13,611 bases of DNA. Origin: Candidatus Hydrogenedentota bacterium (GTDB lineage: Bacteria; Hydrogenedentota; Hydrogenedentia; Hydrogenedentales; GCA-2746185). Below the pieces are notes generated by a model, which saw only the letters and a list, made by a program, of their open reading frames with translations, was not told the origin of the DNA and did not search any database. The position numbers and the translations under genes were made by a program. Below are positions 6,407 to 13,611 of this stretch, piece by piece. The first letter of the stretch is position 1; every line of letters starts with the position of its first letter. Where the stretch lies: positions 1-13,611 of the forward strand of contig JASJYE010000025.1 of the NCBI GenBank assembly GCA_030123645.1, in the 5' to 3' direction.

Positions 6407-6907
6407 GTGAACGTATTGGACGAAATCGGCCGGAGCCAAATGAAACCCAAAGAACAGATCCCTCAATTTAGGGTTGGAGATACGGTTCGCGTCCATTTTA
6501 GGATCGTCGAAGGCGAGAAAGAGCGCGTGCAGATCTTCGAGGGCGTGGTCATCGGCCGCAAGGGAGGCGAGGGGCCCCAGGCCCGCTTTACCGTGCGGCG
6601 TCTGTCGTACAACGAAGGCGTGGAACGGATTTTCCCGCTGCATTCTCCCCGTGTCGAGGCAGTTGAAGTTGTGCGCGAGGGCAGGGTCAGGCGTGCAAAG
6701 CTGCACTATCTTCGCGAACGGTCGGGTAAAGCGGCGAGGGTACGCGCCAGGGGCCGGTCGGCGGGTCAGGCAACGGGCACCAAGACCGTGCTGAAGGAGA
6801 GCGTGAGCGAGCAGCCCGAAGTTGAGCCGAAATCCGAAGATTCTGAGTCCGTCGAAACCGCGGAATCGGGCAAGGCTGATGAAAACGAGGATGCGAAGTC
6901 GAAATAA
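6407..6907 (+). CDS. rplS: 50S ribosomal protein L19 with an extended acidic C-terminus
   Basis: L19 lies at the 30S-50S interface. The canonical domain fills about residues 1-115: FRVGDTVRVHFRIVEGEKER, VQIFEGVVIGRKGGEG, TVRRLSYNEGVERIFPLHSP and the basic RRAKLHYLRERSGKAARVR. Beyond it is an unusual tail of about 50 residues rich in Glu, Ser, Lys and Asp, probably disordered. The GTG start is firmly placed by AGGAG at 6394-6398, 8 nt upstream. It lies 39 nt after trmD, the usual trmD-rplS pairing. The tail is in frame with the same base composition, so it looks like a real extension, not a sequencing artefact. Confidence 0.96.
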   Translation: MNVLDEIGRSQMKPKEQIPQFRVGDTVRVHFRIVEGEKERVQIFEGVVIGRKGGEGPQARFTVRRLSYNEGVERIFPLHSPRVEAVEVVREGRVRRAKLHYLRERSGKAARVRARGRSAGQATGTKTVLKESVSEQPEVEPKSEDSESVETAESGKADENEDAKSK

Positions 6908-6943
6908 GGCGATTTTCCTGACCGATTCATGCTATTGTTCGCT

Positions 6944-6963
6944 CACGAACGGTCACGTTCGTG
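6944..6963. terminator. 8-bp perfect hairpin between rplS and rnhB
   Basis: CACGAACG (6944-6951) pairs exactly with CGTTCGTG (6956-6963) around the loop GTCA. The following sequence is TTGTTTAG, only weakly U-rich, so it would be at best a partial terminator. An operator or an mRNA-stability hairpin separating the ribosomal genes from rnhB is equally possible. Confidence 0.4.
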
Positions 6964-6998
6964 TTGTTTAGCTGGTTAGTAAAGGGGGATCTGAGAGC

Positions 6999-7679
6999 AT
7001 GACCGCGCACTCGCCCTGTGACTGGCTCGCCATCGCCGAAGAGCTTTCCCTTGATTCTATGACGCTCTTCGAGTGTCAGGTCGCACGGGGAGGCTCGCGC
7101 CGCATCGCGGGTGTGGACGAGGCAGGGCGGGGACCCTTGGCCGGGCCTATCGTCGCCGCCGCGGTCATCCTCGGCGAGCCGGTGGCCGGAGTGGATGATT
7201 CAAAACGCCTGACGGCGCGGCGCCGCGAAGAGCTATTTGCGACGCTGACCTCCGGCCCGCATACGACTGGCGTGGCAATCATCGAGAACGATATGATCGA
7301 TACCCATGGGATCCAGACTACGAACTACATGGCCATGGCACGGGCACTGGACCAACTGGATCCTCCGGCGGATTTTGCACTCGTTGACGGCTTTACGATC
7401 CGCGGGTGCACGACTCCGCAATTGCGCATCGTCAAGGGCGATCAACGCTCGCAGTCGATTGCCGCGGCAAGTATTCTCGCCAAAGTCACACGGGACCGAA
7501 TTATGTGCGAGTTGGACGCGGAGTTCCCCGAGTACGGCTTTGCACGCCATAAGGGCTACGCCACGCGCGAACACCTTCACGCTATCGATTCGCGCGGCCC
7601 GTGCCGCGTGCACCGGAAGTCCTTCGCTCCGATAGCGCTGACCCTCGATACGCTTCAGTTATTTCAGGATGCGGGATAG
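6999..7679 (+). CDS. rnhB: ribonuclease HII
   Basis: RNase HII cuts the RNA strand of RNA:DNA hybrids and starts removal of misincorporated ribonucleotides. The 226-residue product carries the family signature AGVDEAGRGPLAGP at 37-50 (catalytic Asp40 and Glu41), DDSKRL (66-71), ALVDG (third acid Asp130), and KGDQRSQSIAAASILAKVTRD with Asp148 the likely fourth metal ligand. FARHKGYATREHL is also typical. About 30 residues precede the catalytic core. ATG 6999 has a strong purine run (aaaggggga) 9 nt upstream. It lies 91 nt after rplS with a hairpin in the gap, so it may be read partly from an internal promoter. Confidence 0.96.
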   Translation: MTAHSPCDWLAIAEELSLDSMTLFECQVARGGSRRIAGVDEAGRGPLAGPIVAAAVILGEPVAGVDDSKRLTARRREELFATLTSGPHTTGVAIIENDMIDTHGIQTTNYMAMARALDQLDPPADFALVDGFTIRGCTTPQLRIVKGDQRSQSIAAASILAKVTRDRIMCELDAEFPEYGFARHKGYATREHLHAIDSRGPCRVHRKSFAPIALTLDTLQLFQDAG

Positions 7680-7685
7680 TCTCAC

Positions 7686-9389
7686 ATGAACAAGCTCTTC
7701 GTACTGCCCATGTTGCTTCTCGCGGCGGGCTGCGCAAGCACAAGCGCTTCGCCCAGAGCCGCGAAAGCCCGCCCTCCGGCCGCCCTTTCCAAAGAGGATC
7801 AAAGCAAGGCCATCGCGCACTACCTTTCGTCCATCGTGTACCGGCGCGTGGGGCAGATCGACGAAGCCATCCGAGAGCTCCGTAATGCGGCGGACCTTTC
7901 GCCCGATTCCACCAAGTTGCAGGTGAATTTGCTGGGTGCGTATTACCTGAACGAAGATTTTGAGAATGCGGCCATCATGGCGCAGCGGGCGGTCGGCAAG
8001 GAGCCGGAAAACGTCGTGTATCACATCTGGCTGGGCCGGATTTACTATCAGCTCGAGCGTTTCGACGATGCGATGGGGGCTTTTCAGAGCGCGATCGAGA
8101 TCGATCCCGACAATGCAGTCGCATACGAGCGCCTCGCACAGATCGAGGAGGAGACCAACGACCTTGTCGGAGCGACCGGTGTCTATCGACAGATGCTGGA
8201 AATAGCGCCCAATTCCGCCTTCCTGCACTATCGGCTCGGGCTGAACCTGGTGGAACTCAGTGACACCGAAGGGGCACGTCAGTCCCTCAAACGGGCCCTG
8301 GAGCTCGATCCACAACTCATGTCGGCTGAGTATCTTGTGGGCGTGATCGACCTCGAAGCGGGTAATTTCGATTCTGCGCTTGAACATTTCCGCCGCTTCC
8401 TGGTAAGAAATCCGGGCCACATTCGTACCCGCATGAACATCGCCGCCGCGCATGCGCGGTTGGGAAACTACGACCGTGCGATTGGTGTTATGACCCAGAT
8501 TATTGAGAGCGCGGAAGTCGATGCGCGGCATATTCTTCTCCGTGCCTACTTAATCCTCCGGAAGGGTGAGGACGCCAACTCGGGCCTGGCAGCCGCCCCG
8601 AACGGGGCGCCGTTGTTGGGTACCTTGCTACAAGCGCTCGTTCGAAAGATGGCTGGTGAGCCCTATGTCCCACTGATTGAATCCATAGACGAGATAGAGG
8701 GAGATCTGGACTTCGAGAGCAACGTATATCTCAGCGAAATTCTATCGTTGTATGGACGAGAGGAAGCGGGCGAGTTTCTCCTCGACCAGTTTCGTGCGTT
8801 GCTGAACGAAGGGCTGCGCTCAAGAGTGCTCGAGACCGTCCTCGCGCGGGCGCTCATGAGCATGAATCGCGACGCTGAGGCCGTGGAGGTGCTCGAGGAG
8901 ATCCTGCGCAACTATGGCGGGGAAAAGTGGATCCACTACTATCTCGCCATGGTCCACGAGAACTTGGAACACTCGGCACAGACGGAGAAACACCTTCGCG
9001 CGTGTCTCGATTATGATCCGAACGATCCGGATGTGCTCAACTTTCTCGGCTATTTCCTTGCAGAGGAAGACAGAAAGCTCGGAGAGGCGAAAGAGCTGCT
9101 CGACCGGGCACTGAAGATGGACCCAGAAAACGGCTTTTTCCTCGACAGTTTAGGCTGGATTTACTACCGGCAGGGCAAATCCGAACTTGCCGTGGAGTAT
9201 ATTCGCAGGGCCATCCGCGCGATGTCTTCCGATGATGCGATACTTCGAGATCATCTAGGGGACGCGTACCTGCTCAACGGTGAAACCGCGAAGGCGGTCG
9301 CGGAATGGCGTCGTGCGCTCATCCTGGACCGCGAGCTCGCGGGGGTCCAGAAAAAAATCGAGAAGTATCTTCCTCGAATTTCTGAGTAG
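7686..9389 (+). CDS. TPR-repeat lipoprotein
   Basis: The 567-residue product starts with a lipoprotein signal: MNKLF, a hydrophobic run, and the lipobox LAAGC with the predicted lipidated cysteine at residue 16. It is therefore exported and anchored to a membrane. The rest is almost all tetratricopeptide repeats. Seven fairly regular units fill about 39-275, a less regular helical stretch fills 276-410, and four strong units fill about 412-549 (for example NGFFLDSLGWIYYRQGKSEL). TPR arrays form superhelical protein-binding surfaces; the partner cannot be told from sequence. The last four units have the DSLGW/DHLGDAY wording common in large outer-membrane-associated TPR lipoproteins of many phyla. 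It begins 6 nt after rnhB, with GGGA overlapping the rnhB end as the likely ribosome binding site, so it is probably co-transcribed. It ends 17 bp from a convergent gene. Confidence 0.9.
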   Translation: MNKLFVLPMLLLAAGCASTSASPRAAKARPPAALSKEDQSKAIAHYLSSIVYRRVGQIDEAIRELRNAADLSPDSTKLQVNLLGAYYLNEDFENAAIMAQRAVGKEPENVVYHIWLGRIYYQLERFDDAMGAFQSAIEIDPDNAVAYERLAQIEEETNDLVGATGVYRQMLEIAPNSAFLHYRLGLNLVELSDTEGARQSLKRALELDPQLMSAEYLVGVIDLEAGNFDSALEHFRRFLVRNPGHIRTRMNIAAAHARLGNYDRAIGVMTQIIESAEVDARHILLRAYLILRKGEDANSGLAAAPNGAPLLGTLLQALVRKMAGEPYVPLIESIDEIEGDLDFESNVYLSEILSLYGREEAGEFLLDQFRALLNEGLRSRVLETVLARALMSMNRDAEAVEVLEEILRNYGGEKWIHYYLAMVHENLEHSAQTEKHLRACLDYDPNDPDVLNFLGYFLAEEDRKLGEAKELLDRALKMDPENGFFLDSLGWIYYRQGKSELAVEYIRRAIRAMSSDDAILRDHLGDAYLLNGETAKAVAEWRRALILDRELAGVQKKIEKYLPRISE

Positions 9390-9406
9390 CCGGTCCCTTG
9401 CGCCGA

Positions 9407-11674
9407 TCAGAGAGCTAAGTCGATCAGCTGACCGCGGCGAAGGATGAGCAGGTTTTCGCCCCGCTGCAATGTCACGGTGCGAAAGGACGGATTGAACTCT
9501 GAGACGTCCCAATCCTCCCAGAGCTTCTCGCCCAGGGACAGCGTCATGGGCTTCTCTCTGCCGTTCGGAAGATGTAAGATGAAGGAGAAGCGCGTTGCCC
9601 CGTTGGCCCCGGTCATAATCCCTTTGAGCTCGACCTTGAGCCCGGAGGCCGCTGAAAGCACCGGCTCGGGCTGCGCGCTCATTTCGGGTTGAACCTCCTC
9701 AGTGCTGACGGAAACCGCGCCCGGCACGTCGGCCATTTTGACGGGAGCGGGCGGCATTTCCGGCTCCTCTTGGAGCGCTTCGCTCCGCTCGATCGTAAAT
9801 TCTTTTATCAGCTCCGTGCCCGCGACCCCAGATAACAACAACACCCGGTACTCTCCCGGCATCAGGCTGAAGGGGATTGTGCGCGTTTCGCCGCGAGCTA
9901 TCGTACGCAGCACCTGCGAGTGTTCAAGCTCATCGCCCGCGGGAGGCGCGAGATTAACCCCGGACCAGGAGTTCTCCCCGACCCGCTGCTCGATCATGAA
10001 TCGGAGCGCGCGCCTGCCCAGGTTCGTGACTTGCACCGACCCGGCCTGCTCAGGGCCTTCAAGAGTGTCTCCCATGGCTACGTCCACCGTGGGCGGGGGG
10101 GCAAATACGCCGGCGGCCTCACTTGGAATGAGGCCCGCCGCCACGACTCCTATAGCAATGACAGCTAGAGCCAAGGGCCTCAGCTTCCGAAACGGCCACA
10201 AAACTGCCAGGGCGGCGCCCGCAATCCCTGCGAGGCCGGCCGCCATCAGCCAGACCCCGGGCCGAAGCAGCCAGGCGGTGCCGGACCGAAATTGCCCTGC
10301 CATGGGCTCCAGGCCGCTTAGAGCTTGATAGAGACCGTAGGCCATGATGCACATGCCGACAGTCCAGATCGTAAGAAGTGCCAGGCCGAGCCACATGGCC
10401 GGCGTGGTCTCCCTATCCGAGGTAAAACCCAATCGCTCGAGAAATGTACCGCCGGGATGGGGGAGGTCGGCCGAAGTGTTGGCGATCAGGGCGCGGGACG
10501 CTAGCGATCGTGCTTTGGCGAGGTCCTTCTTCGCTCGAAGGAGCCTTCGCTCGATGTCGTCGTACTGTTGCCGGCTGATCTCGTCGGCCTTCAAGCGGTC
10601 CCGCGCCGCTTCCATCTGCGCATTTACGGTCTCGATATCGCCGGTGAAGTCCTTTTTGAGACGCTCGAGCCTGCCGAAAAAGAAACGCGCCGCCGCGCGC
10701 GCCATGCGCTTTTCCACCTCGCACTCCAACTGCGCCGCATCGAGGCTCTCCTCGTCCCCCTCGTCGAAGGTGAGCCGCTCCGCCTGATCGAGCTTCTGCT
10801 TGGCCCGCACCGTCCTGCTCAATGCCTCCCTGAGCGATGCTACGTGCTGACTGAGCAAGGGCTGACCTTCGTCGTGCTCGACGGGAAGCGTAAATTTGAA
10901 GCCTTCTTCAGGGATGCTATCTATGGAAAGATCCAAAAACCCACCCGCTACATATGGATCCCCTACGGCCAGCCAGCCACGTAGATTCTGCTGCCGTCGT
11001 TCGAGGCGTTCGCGGCGAGAGCGGAGACGATAAATACGTGCCTGATACTCGTCAAACGAAATCTCACCTACCCGGGCGCTCAATCGGTCTTGAGCGATTT
11101 TCTCTTGCGTATTTGTCAACTCAATCGCGACCTCCATCAGCAACTGATGAAGGTGGTCGTCCAACTCGGCCCGAAGCTTTCCGACCCGGGTGAGATGTCC
11201 TTCGATCTCGGCGAGAAGCGCTTTGTCGTCATGGTGATACTCATCGAGCGTCGAAAGTTGGCGCTCGAACTTGTATCGCAGGCTAGAGAGTCTTTGAAGC
11301 GGCTCGAGGGTATCGAGGGGAAGCGTAGCCCCGGTCCCCGGTTTCTGCGGCGTCCCGTCTATCAGATCCAGTTCTGTGTTGGGAGTCGAATCGTCGCTAA
11401 TCTCGCGCCGTACCCCTGCAGCGTCGAGCGCCTTCTGCGCGGCCCTCTCCTCGGCGGCCTCATCAGCCCTGCGGCGGGGACCCCGCAAAAATTCCGGATG
11501 ATCCTTCAAATAGATCTCGGTAGCACCCTCTGGAATCTGGTCGCGATAGGGAATACGGATTTTCTGACGACAGGCAATGCACTTGCCCGGAAGGCCGTAC
11601 ATTTTCTCCAGGACCTTCATCTTCTGCCCGCAAACGCAGTAGATCCGAAGATGCGTGCCCTTCACATCCGGCAT
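9407..11674 (-). CDS. zinc-ribbon, coiled-coil, membrane protein of unknown function
   Basis: I do not recognise this 755-residue protein as a named family, but its parts can be read. Residues 13-35 form a zinc-ribbon pattern, CxC then 16 residues then CxxC (Cys13, 15, 32, 35). An acidic linker follows. Residues about 125-400 are charged helices, probably coiled coil, with two similar units (about 155-237 and 316-398), each containing DRLxA, then EIS, then a Tyr and a run of basic heptads. Three hydrophobic segments follow (about 426-450, 468-494, 498-517). A beta-rich region with a Greek-key look lies at about 526-630, then a Pro/Glu linker. The C-terminal 75 residues read like the small PilP/GspC-type domain (LKGIMTG, LSLGEKLWEDWDV, VTLQRGENLLIL). 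The C-terminal half is probably outside the cytoplasm. AGGAT lies 8 nt before the ATG. The last codons nearly meet the convergent TPR gene. Confidence 0.72.
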   Translation of the reverse strand: MPDVKGTHLRIYCVCGQKMKVLEKMYGLPGKCIACRQKIRIPYRDQIPEGATEIYLKDHPEFLRGPRRRADEAAEERAAQKALDAAGVRREISDDSTPNTELDLIDGTPQKPGTGATLPLDTLEPLQRLSSLRYKFERQLSTLDEYHHDDKALLAEIEGHLTRVGKLRAELDDHLHQLLMEVAIELTNTQEKIAQDRLSARVGEISFDEYQARIYRLRSRRERLERRQQNLRGWLAVGDPYVAGGFLDLSIDSIPEEGFKFTLPVEHDEGQPLLSQHVASLREALSRTVRAKQKLDQAERLTFDEGDEESLDAAQLECEVEKRMARAAARFFFGRLERLKKDFTGDIETVNAQMEAARDRLKADEISRQQYDDIERRLLRAKKDLAKARSLASRALIANTSADLPHPGGTFLERLGFTSDRETTPAMWLGLALLTIWTVGMCIMAYGLYQALSGLEPMAGQFRSGTAWLLRPGVWLMAAGLAGIAGAALAVLWPFRKLRPLALAVIAIGVVAAGLIPSEAAGVFAPPPTVDVAMGDTLEGPEQAGSVQVTNLGRRALRFMIEQRVGENSWSGVNLAPPAGDELEHSQVLRTIARGETRTIPFSLMPGEYRVLLLSGVAGTELIKEFTIERSEALQEEPEMPPAPVKMADVPGAVSVSTEEVQPEMSAQPEPVLSAASGLKVELKGIMTGANGATRFSFILHLPNGREKPMTLSLGEKLWEDWDVSEFNPSFRTVTLQRGENLLILRRGQLIDLAL

Positions 11675-11924
11675 ACGTCTTATCCTGTCCCTTTGAGAAC
11701 GTAGCGCGAGGGCCTGGCCAGCGTCACCTCCCCGCCCCCCCCGCCGCGCCGAACTCTACTTTCGCACAATGCCCTTCTATTTACAAGTGCGACCGGCCGC
11801 CGTTCCCAGATTCTACCCACACAGGGACCTGGATCGCTCGCCGCGGGACTTTATTTCAGCGGCCCTGCGAGGCATACTATCGGCGTTCCGTATCTACGCC
11901 GCTTTCAAGGGGGCTGCTACATTA
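11675..11924. other. divergent intergenic region with a C/G-run tract
   Basis: These 250 bp separate the minus-strand coiled-coil gene from glyA. An open frame from ATG 11769 reads in phase into glyA, but its 52 extra residues look unlike any GlyA N-terminus. A tract at about 11728-11750 is extremely C-rich on the plus strand, including eight consecutive C at 11735-11742. On the minus strand it is G-rich and lies in the expected promoter or 5' leader of the coiled-coil gene. TACTAT at 11875-11880 could be a -10 for glyA, with no good -35. Confidence 0.4.
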
Positions 11925-13445
11925 ATGAGTATGACTGCGACCGCACTTCACGAGTACCTCGAAGGCACCGACCCCGAGGAGATACATCCGGGCTTCCTCG
12001 CCTACATCGCGAATCTTTCGGAGACGGCGAGGGTCGCCCCCAATTTAGCGCGGTCCATCGTGCGTGAGCTGGCCGATCAACGGCGGAATCTCAAACTCAT
12101 CGCCAGTGAAAACTATTGTAGTCTTGCGACGCAGCTCGCGATGGGCAATCTCCTGACGGACAAGTACGCCGAGGGCTTTCCTGGAAACCGTTTTTATGAG
12201 GGCTGCGAGAACATCGATGAGGTGGAAAGCTACGCGTGCGAACAAGCCATAGCATTGTTCGGGGCCGAGCATGCCTACGTGCAGCCGCACAGCGGAGCGG
12301 ACGCTAATATGATCGCGTACTGGGCGATTCTCTCCGCGAAAATCGAGACGCCCGAGCTGGAACGATTGGGGAAGAAGTCCGTCGCAGCGCTCACCGACGA
12401 AGAATGGTATGCCTTACGCGAGAAGCTGGGCAATCAACGGCTACTCGGCATGGATCTGCTTTCGGGCGGGCACCTCACCCACGGCTACCGTTTCAATGTT
12501 TCGGCGAAGATGTTCGAGTCGCACAGTTACAGCGTCAGCCCTGAGACGATGCTGCTCGATTACGATGAAATCGAAGAACGGGCGCGCGCGGTCAAGCCGT
12601 TGATTCTTGTCGCGGGCTACAGTGCGTATCCGCGCGCGATCAACTTCAGGCGCATGCGTGAAATAGCCGATAGCGTCGACGCTGTCTTTATGGTGGACAT
12701 GGCGCATTTCGCAGGCCTCATAGCGGGGGGTGTCTTCAAGGGGGACGAAGATCCAATTGAGTTTGCCCACGTCGTCACGTCCACGACGCACAAAACGCTG
12801 CGAGGGCCGCGCGGCGGAATCATTCTGTGCAAAAAGGAGTACGCACCATACGTCGACAAGGGCTGCCCGCTCGTAATCGGCGGACCGCTCAGCCATATCA
12901 TGGCGGCGAAAGGGGTCGCCTTTACGGAGGCCAATACCCCCGAGTTCAAAACCTACGCCCACAATATCGTTGCGAATGCCCAGGCTCTCGCTACGGCCTG
13001 CATCGATGAAGGGTTGAACCTCGTTTCGGGCGGGACGGACAATCACCTGTTTCTGATCGACGTGCGCTCCTTTGGCCTGACGGGGCGGCAGGCGGCCAGC
13101 GCGCTCATGGATTCCTACCTAACGTTGAATAAGAATGCGATCCCCTTCGATCCCAACGGACCGGTCTCGACGAGCGGACTGCGGGTCGGAACACCGGCCG
13201 TTACCACGCTTGGCATGGGCACCGAAGAGATGAAGGACATTGCTTTGGTCTTTAAGCTTGTCCTGAGCAACACTCGGCCAGGCGTCATCGAATCGGGCCC
13301 AAATAAGGGCAAGCCCAGCAAAGCCAACTATCTCCTGGACGAAGCTGCAAGGGCAGAGGCCCGCGACCGGGTTGGGTCGCTACTGGGCCGTTACCCCGTC
13401 TATCCTGAACTCGACCTCAACTTCCTGCTGAAGCACTTCGGCTGA
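11925..13445 (+). CDS. glyA: serine hydroxymethyltransferase, long form
   Basis: GlyA is the PLP enzyme that interconverts serine and glycine while loading one-carbon units onto tetrahydrofolate. From ATG 11925 the product is 506 residues. Signature pieces: LKLIASENY (57-64), DKYAEGFPGNRFYEG (79-93), SGGHLTHG (180-187), VDMAHFAGL (257-265) and TSTTHKTLRGPRGG (285-298), in which Lys290 should carry PLP. It is about 80-90 residues longer than the E. coli type. The extra length includes a 40-residue N-terminal segment and an insertion of about 35 residues at 138-172. I recall the same insertion style (RLGKK, LTxEE, LR) in chlamydial GlyA. ATG 11925 is preferred over 11769 because AAGGGGG lies 11 nt upstream and the N-terminus then matches long-form GlyA. 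It is monocistronic as far as the window shows. Confidence 0.96.
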   Translation: MSMTATALHEYLEGTDPEEIHPGFLAYIANLSETARVAPNLARSIVRELADQRRNLKLIASENYCSLATQLAMGNLLTDKYAEGFPGNRFYEGCENIDEVESYACEQAIALFGAEHAYVQPHSGADANMIAYWAILSAKIETPELERLGKKSVAALTDEEWYALREKLGNQRLLGMDLLSGGHLTHGYRFNVSAKMFESHSYSVSPETMLLDYDEIEERARAVKPLILVAGYSAYPRAINFRRMREIADSVDAVFMVDMAHFAGLIAGGVFKGDEDPIEFAHVVTSTTHKTLRGPRGGIILCKKEYAPYVDKGCPLVIGGPLSHIMAAKGVAFTEANTPEFKTYAHNIVANAQALATACIDEGLNLVSGGTDNHLFLIDVRSFGLTGRQAASALMDSYLTLNKNAIPFDPNGPVSTSGLRVGTPAVTTLGMGTEEMKDIALVFKLVLSNTRPGVIESGPNKGKPSKANYLLDEAARAEARDRVGSLLGRYPVYPELDLNFLLKHFG

Positions 13446-13533
13446 GGCGTCATTTGCAAGGAGATCGTCCCGGCGCTTGACGGTGTTAGCGTTGAAGCTG
13501 CAACCCCGCGTATTTTTGGGTCTTTGGTTTAAG

Positions 13534-13558
13534 AGATTGCCACGGTCGCTTCGCTCCC
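13534..13558. repeat. REP-like intergenic repeat, right copy (inverted, truncated)
   Basis: Agattgccacggtcg at 13534-13548 is the exact reverse complement of 41-55, and the following cttcgctccc continues the gagcgaagcg core known from this kind of element. The other arm (cattgcgag side) is missing, replaced by ctgttaagaacg, so this looks like half an element. It lies about 90 bp beyond glyA. Confidence 0.55.
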
Positions 13559-13577
13559 TGTTAAGAACGCTTTTTTT

Positions 13578-13610
13578 GACAGGATTTACATGATGAACAA
13601 GATTCTTGTT
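13578..13610. repeat. tandem 9-mer ACARGATK repeat plus palindrome
   Basis: Three 9-nt units sit end to end: GACAGGATT (13578-13586), TACATGATG (13587-13595) and AACAAGATT (13596-13604). A T7 run precedes them. The last unit forms part of a palindrome, AACAAGA-T-TCTTGTT (13596-13610). Read on the other strand, the unit order resembles the tandem repeat at 67-94. It may continue past the window edge. No gene was found in the 166 bp from 13446 to the end, and no convincing rho-independent terminator for glyA was seen there. Confidence 0.5.
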
Positions 13611-13611
13611 T

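Noticed and set aside
7659..8531. Minus-strand open frame (290 codons) opposite the TPR lipoprotein
   Set aside because: Antisense to a protein with lipobox and TPR repeats; no motif of its own.
9390..9406. Bidirectional terminator between the convergent TPR and coiled-coil genes
   Set aside because: Only 17 bp, with no stem followed by a T-run; termination must occur inside the opposite gene or be factor-dependent.
11769..11924. Upstream ATG adding 52 residues to GlyA
   Set aside because: The extra residues do not resemble any GlyA N-terminus or a clear targeting signal; ATG 11925 has a purine-rich site and gives the expected long-form start.
13446..13611. Rho-independent terminator or partial gene after glyA
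   Set aside because: The T7 run at 13571-13577 has no stable stem directly before it and belongs to the repeat element; no start codon with a plausible ribosome binding site opens a frame reaching the edge.

Overview
The window reads as ordinary bacterial chromosome from a moderately GC-rich, probably uncultured, Gram-negative-type bacterium. It has a lipoprotein with a good lipobox, an ECF sigma factor, a complete SRP/ribosome-maturation operon, and a glycine hydroxymethyltransferase (GlyA) of the long form that I recall from Chlamydiae and some candidate phyla. A planctomycete-style zinc ribbon fused to coiled coils and membrane helices also points towards the PVC or Hydrogenedentes-like part of the tree. 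That placement is an inference from gene style only.

Layout. Positions 1-116 hold two intergenic repeat elements. An ECF sigma-70 factor (117-671, minus strand) has no anti-sigma gene beside it. It is divergent, across about 430 bp of non-coding DNA, from a membrane-anchored SGNH/GDSL-type protein (1105-2796, plus). Next comes a co-directional run of eight genes from 3030 to 9389: ffh, rpsP (S16), khpA, rimM, trmD, rplS (L19), rnhB and a TPR-repeat lipoprotein. The first seven are the widely conserved SRP/S16/RimM/TrmD/L19/RNase HII cluster, joining protein targeting, 30S maturation, tRNA m1G37 methylation and RNA:DNA hybrid removal. The TPR lipoprotein starts 6 nt after rnhB and is probably co-transcribed. 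Convergent with it is a 755-residue multidomain protein of unknown function (9407-11674, minus). Divergent from that is glyA (11925-13445, plus). The last 166 bp carry truncated or inverted relatives of the two repeat families seen at the left end.

I found no CRISPR array, tRNA, rRNA, transposase, prophage, toxin-antitoxin or defence system, and no clearly new multi-gene system. The items most worth a second look are: the 755-residue protein with an internally duplicated coiled-coil unit and a PilP/GspC-like C-terminus; Ffh with Gln in place of the normally conserved Lys of its G4 motif; RimM without the usual PHG..GE signature; a promoter-like motif repeated with identical spacing upstream of the SGNH gene and of ffh; and the paired repeat families at the two window ends.
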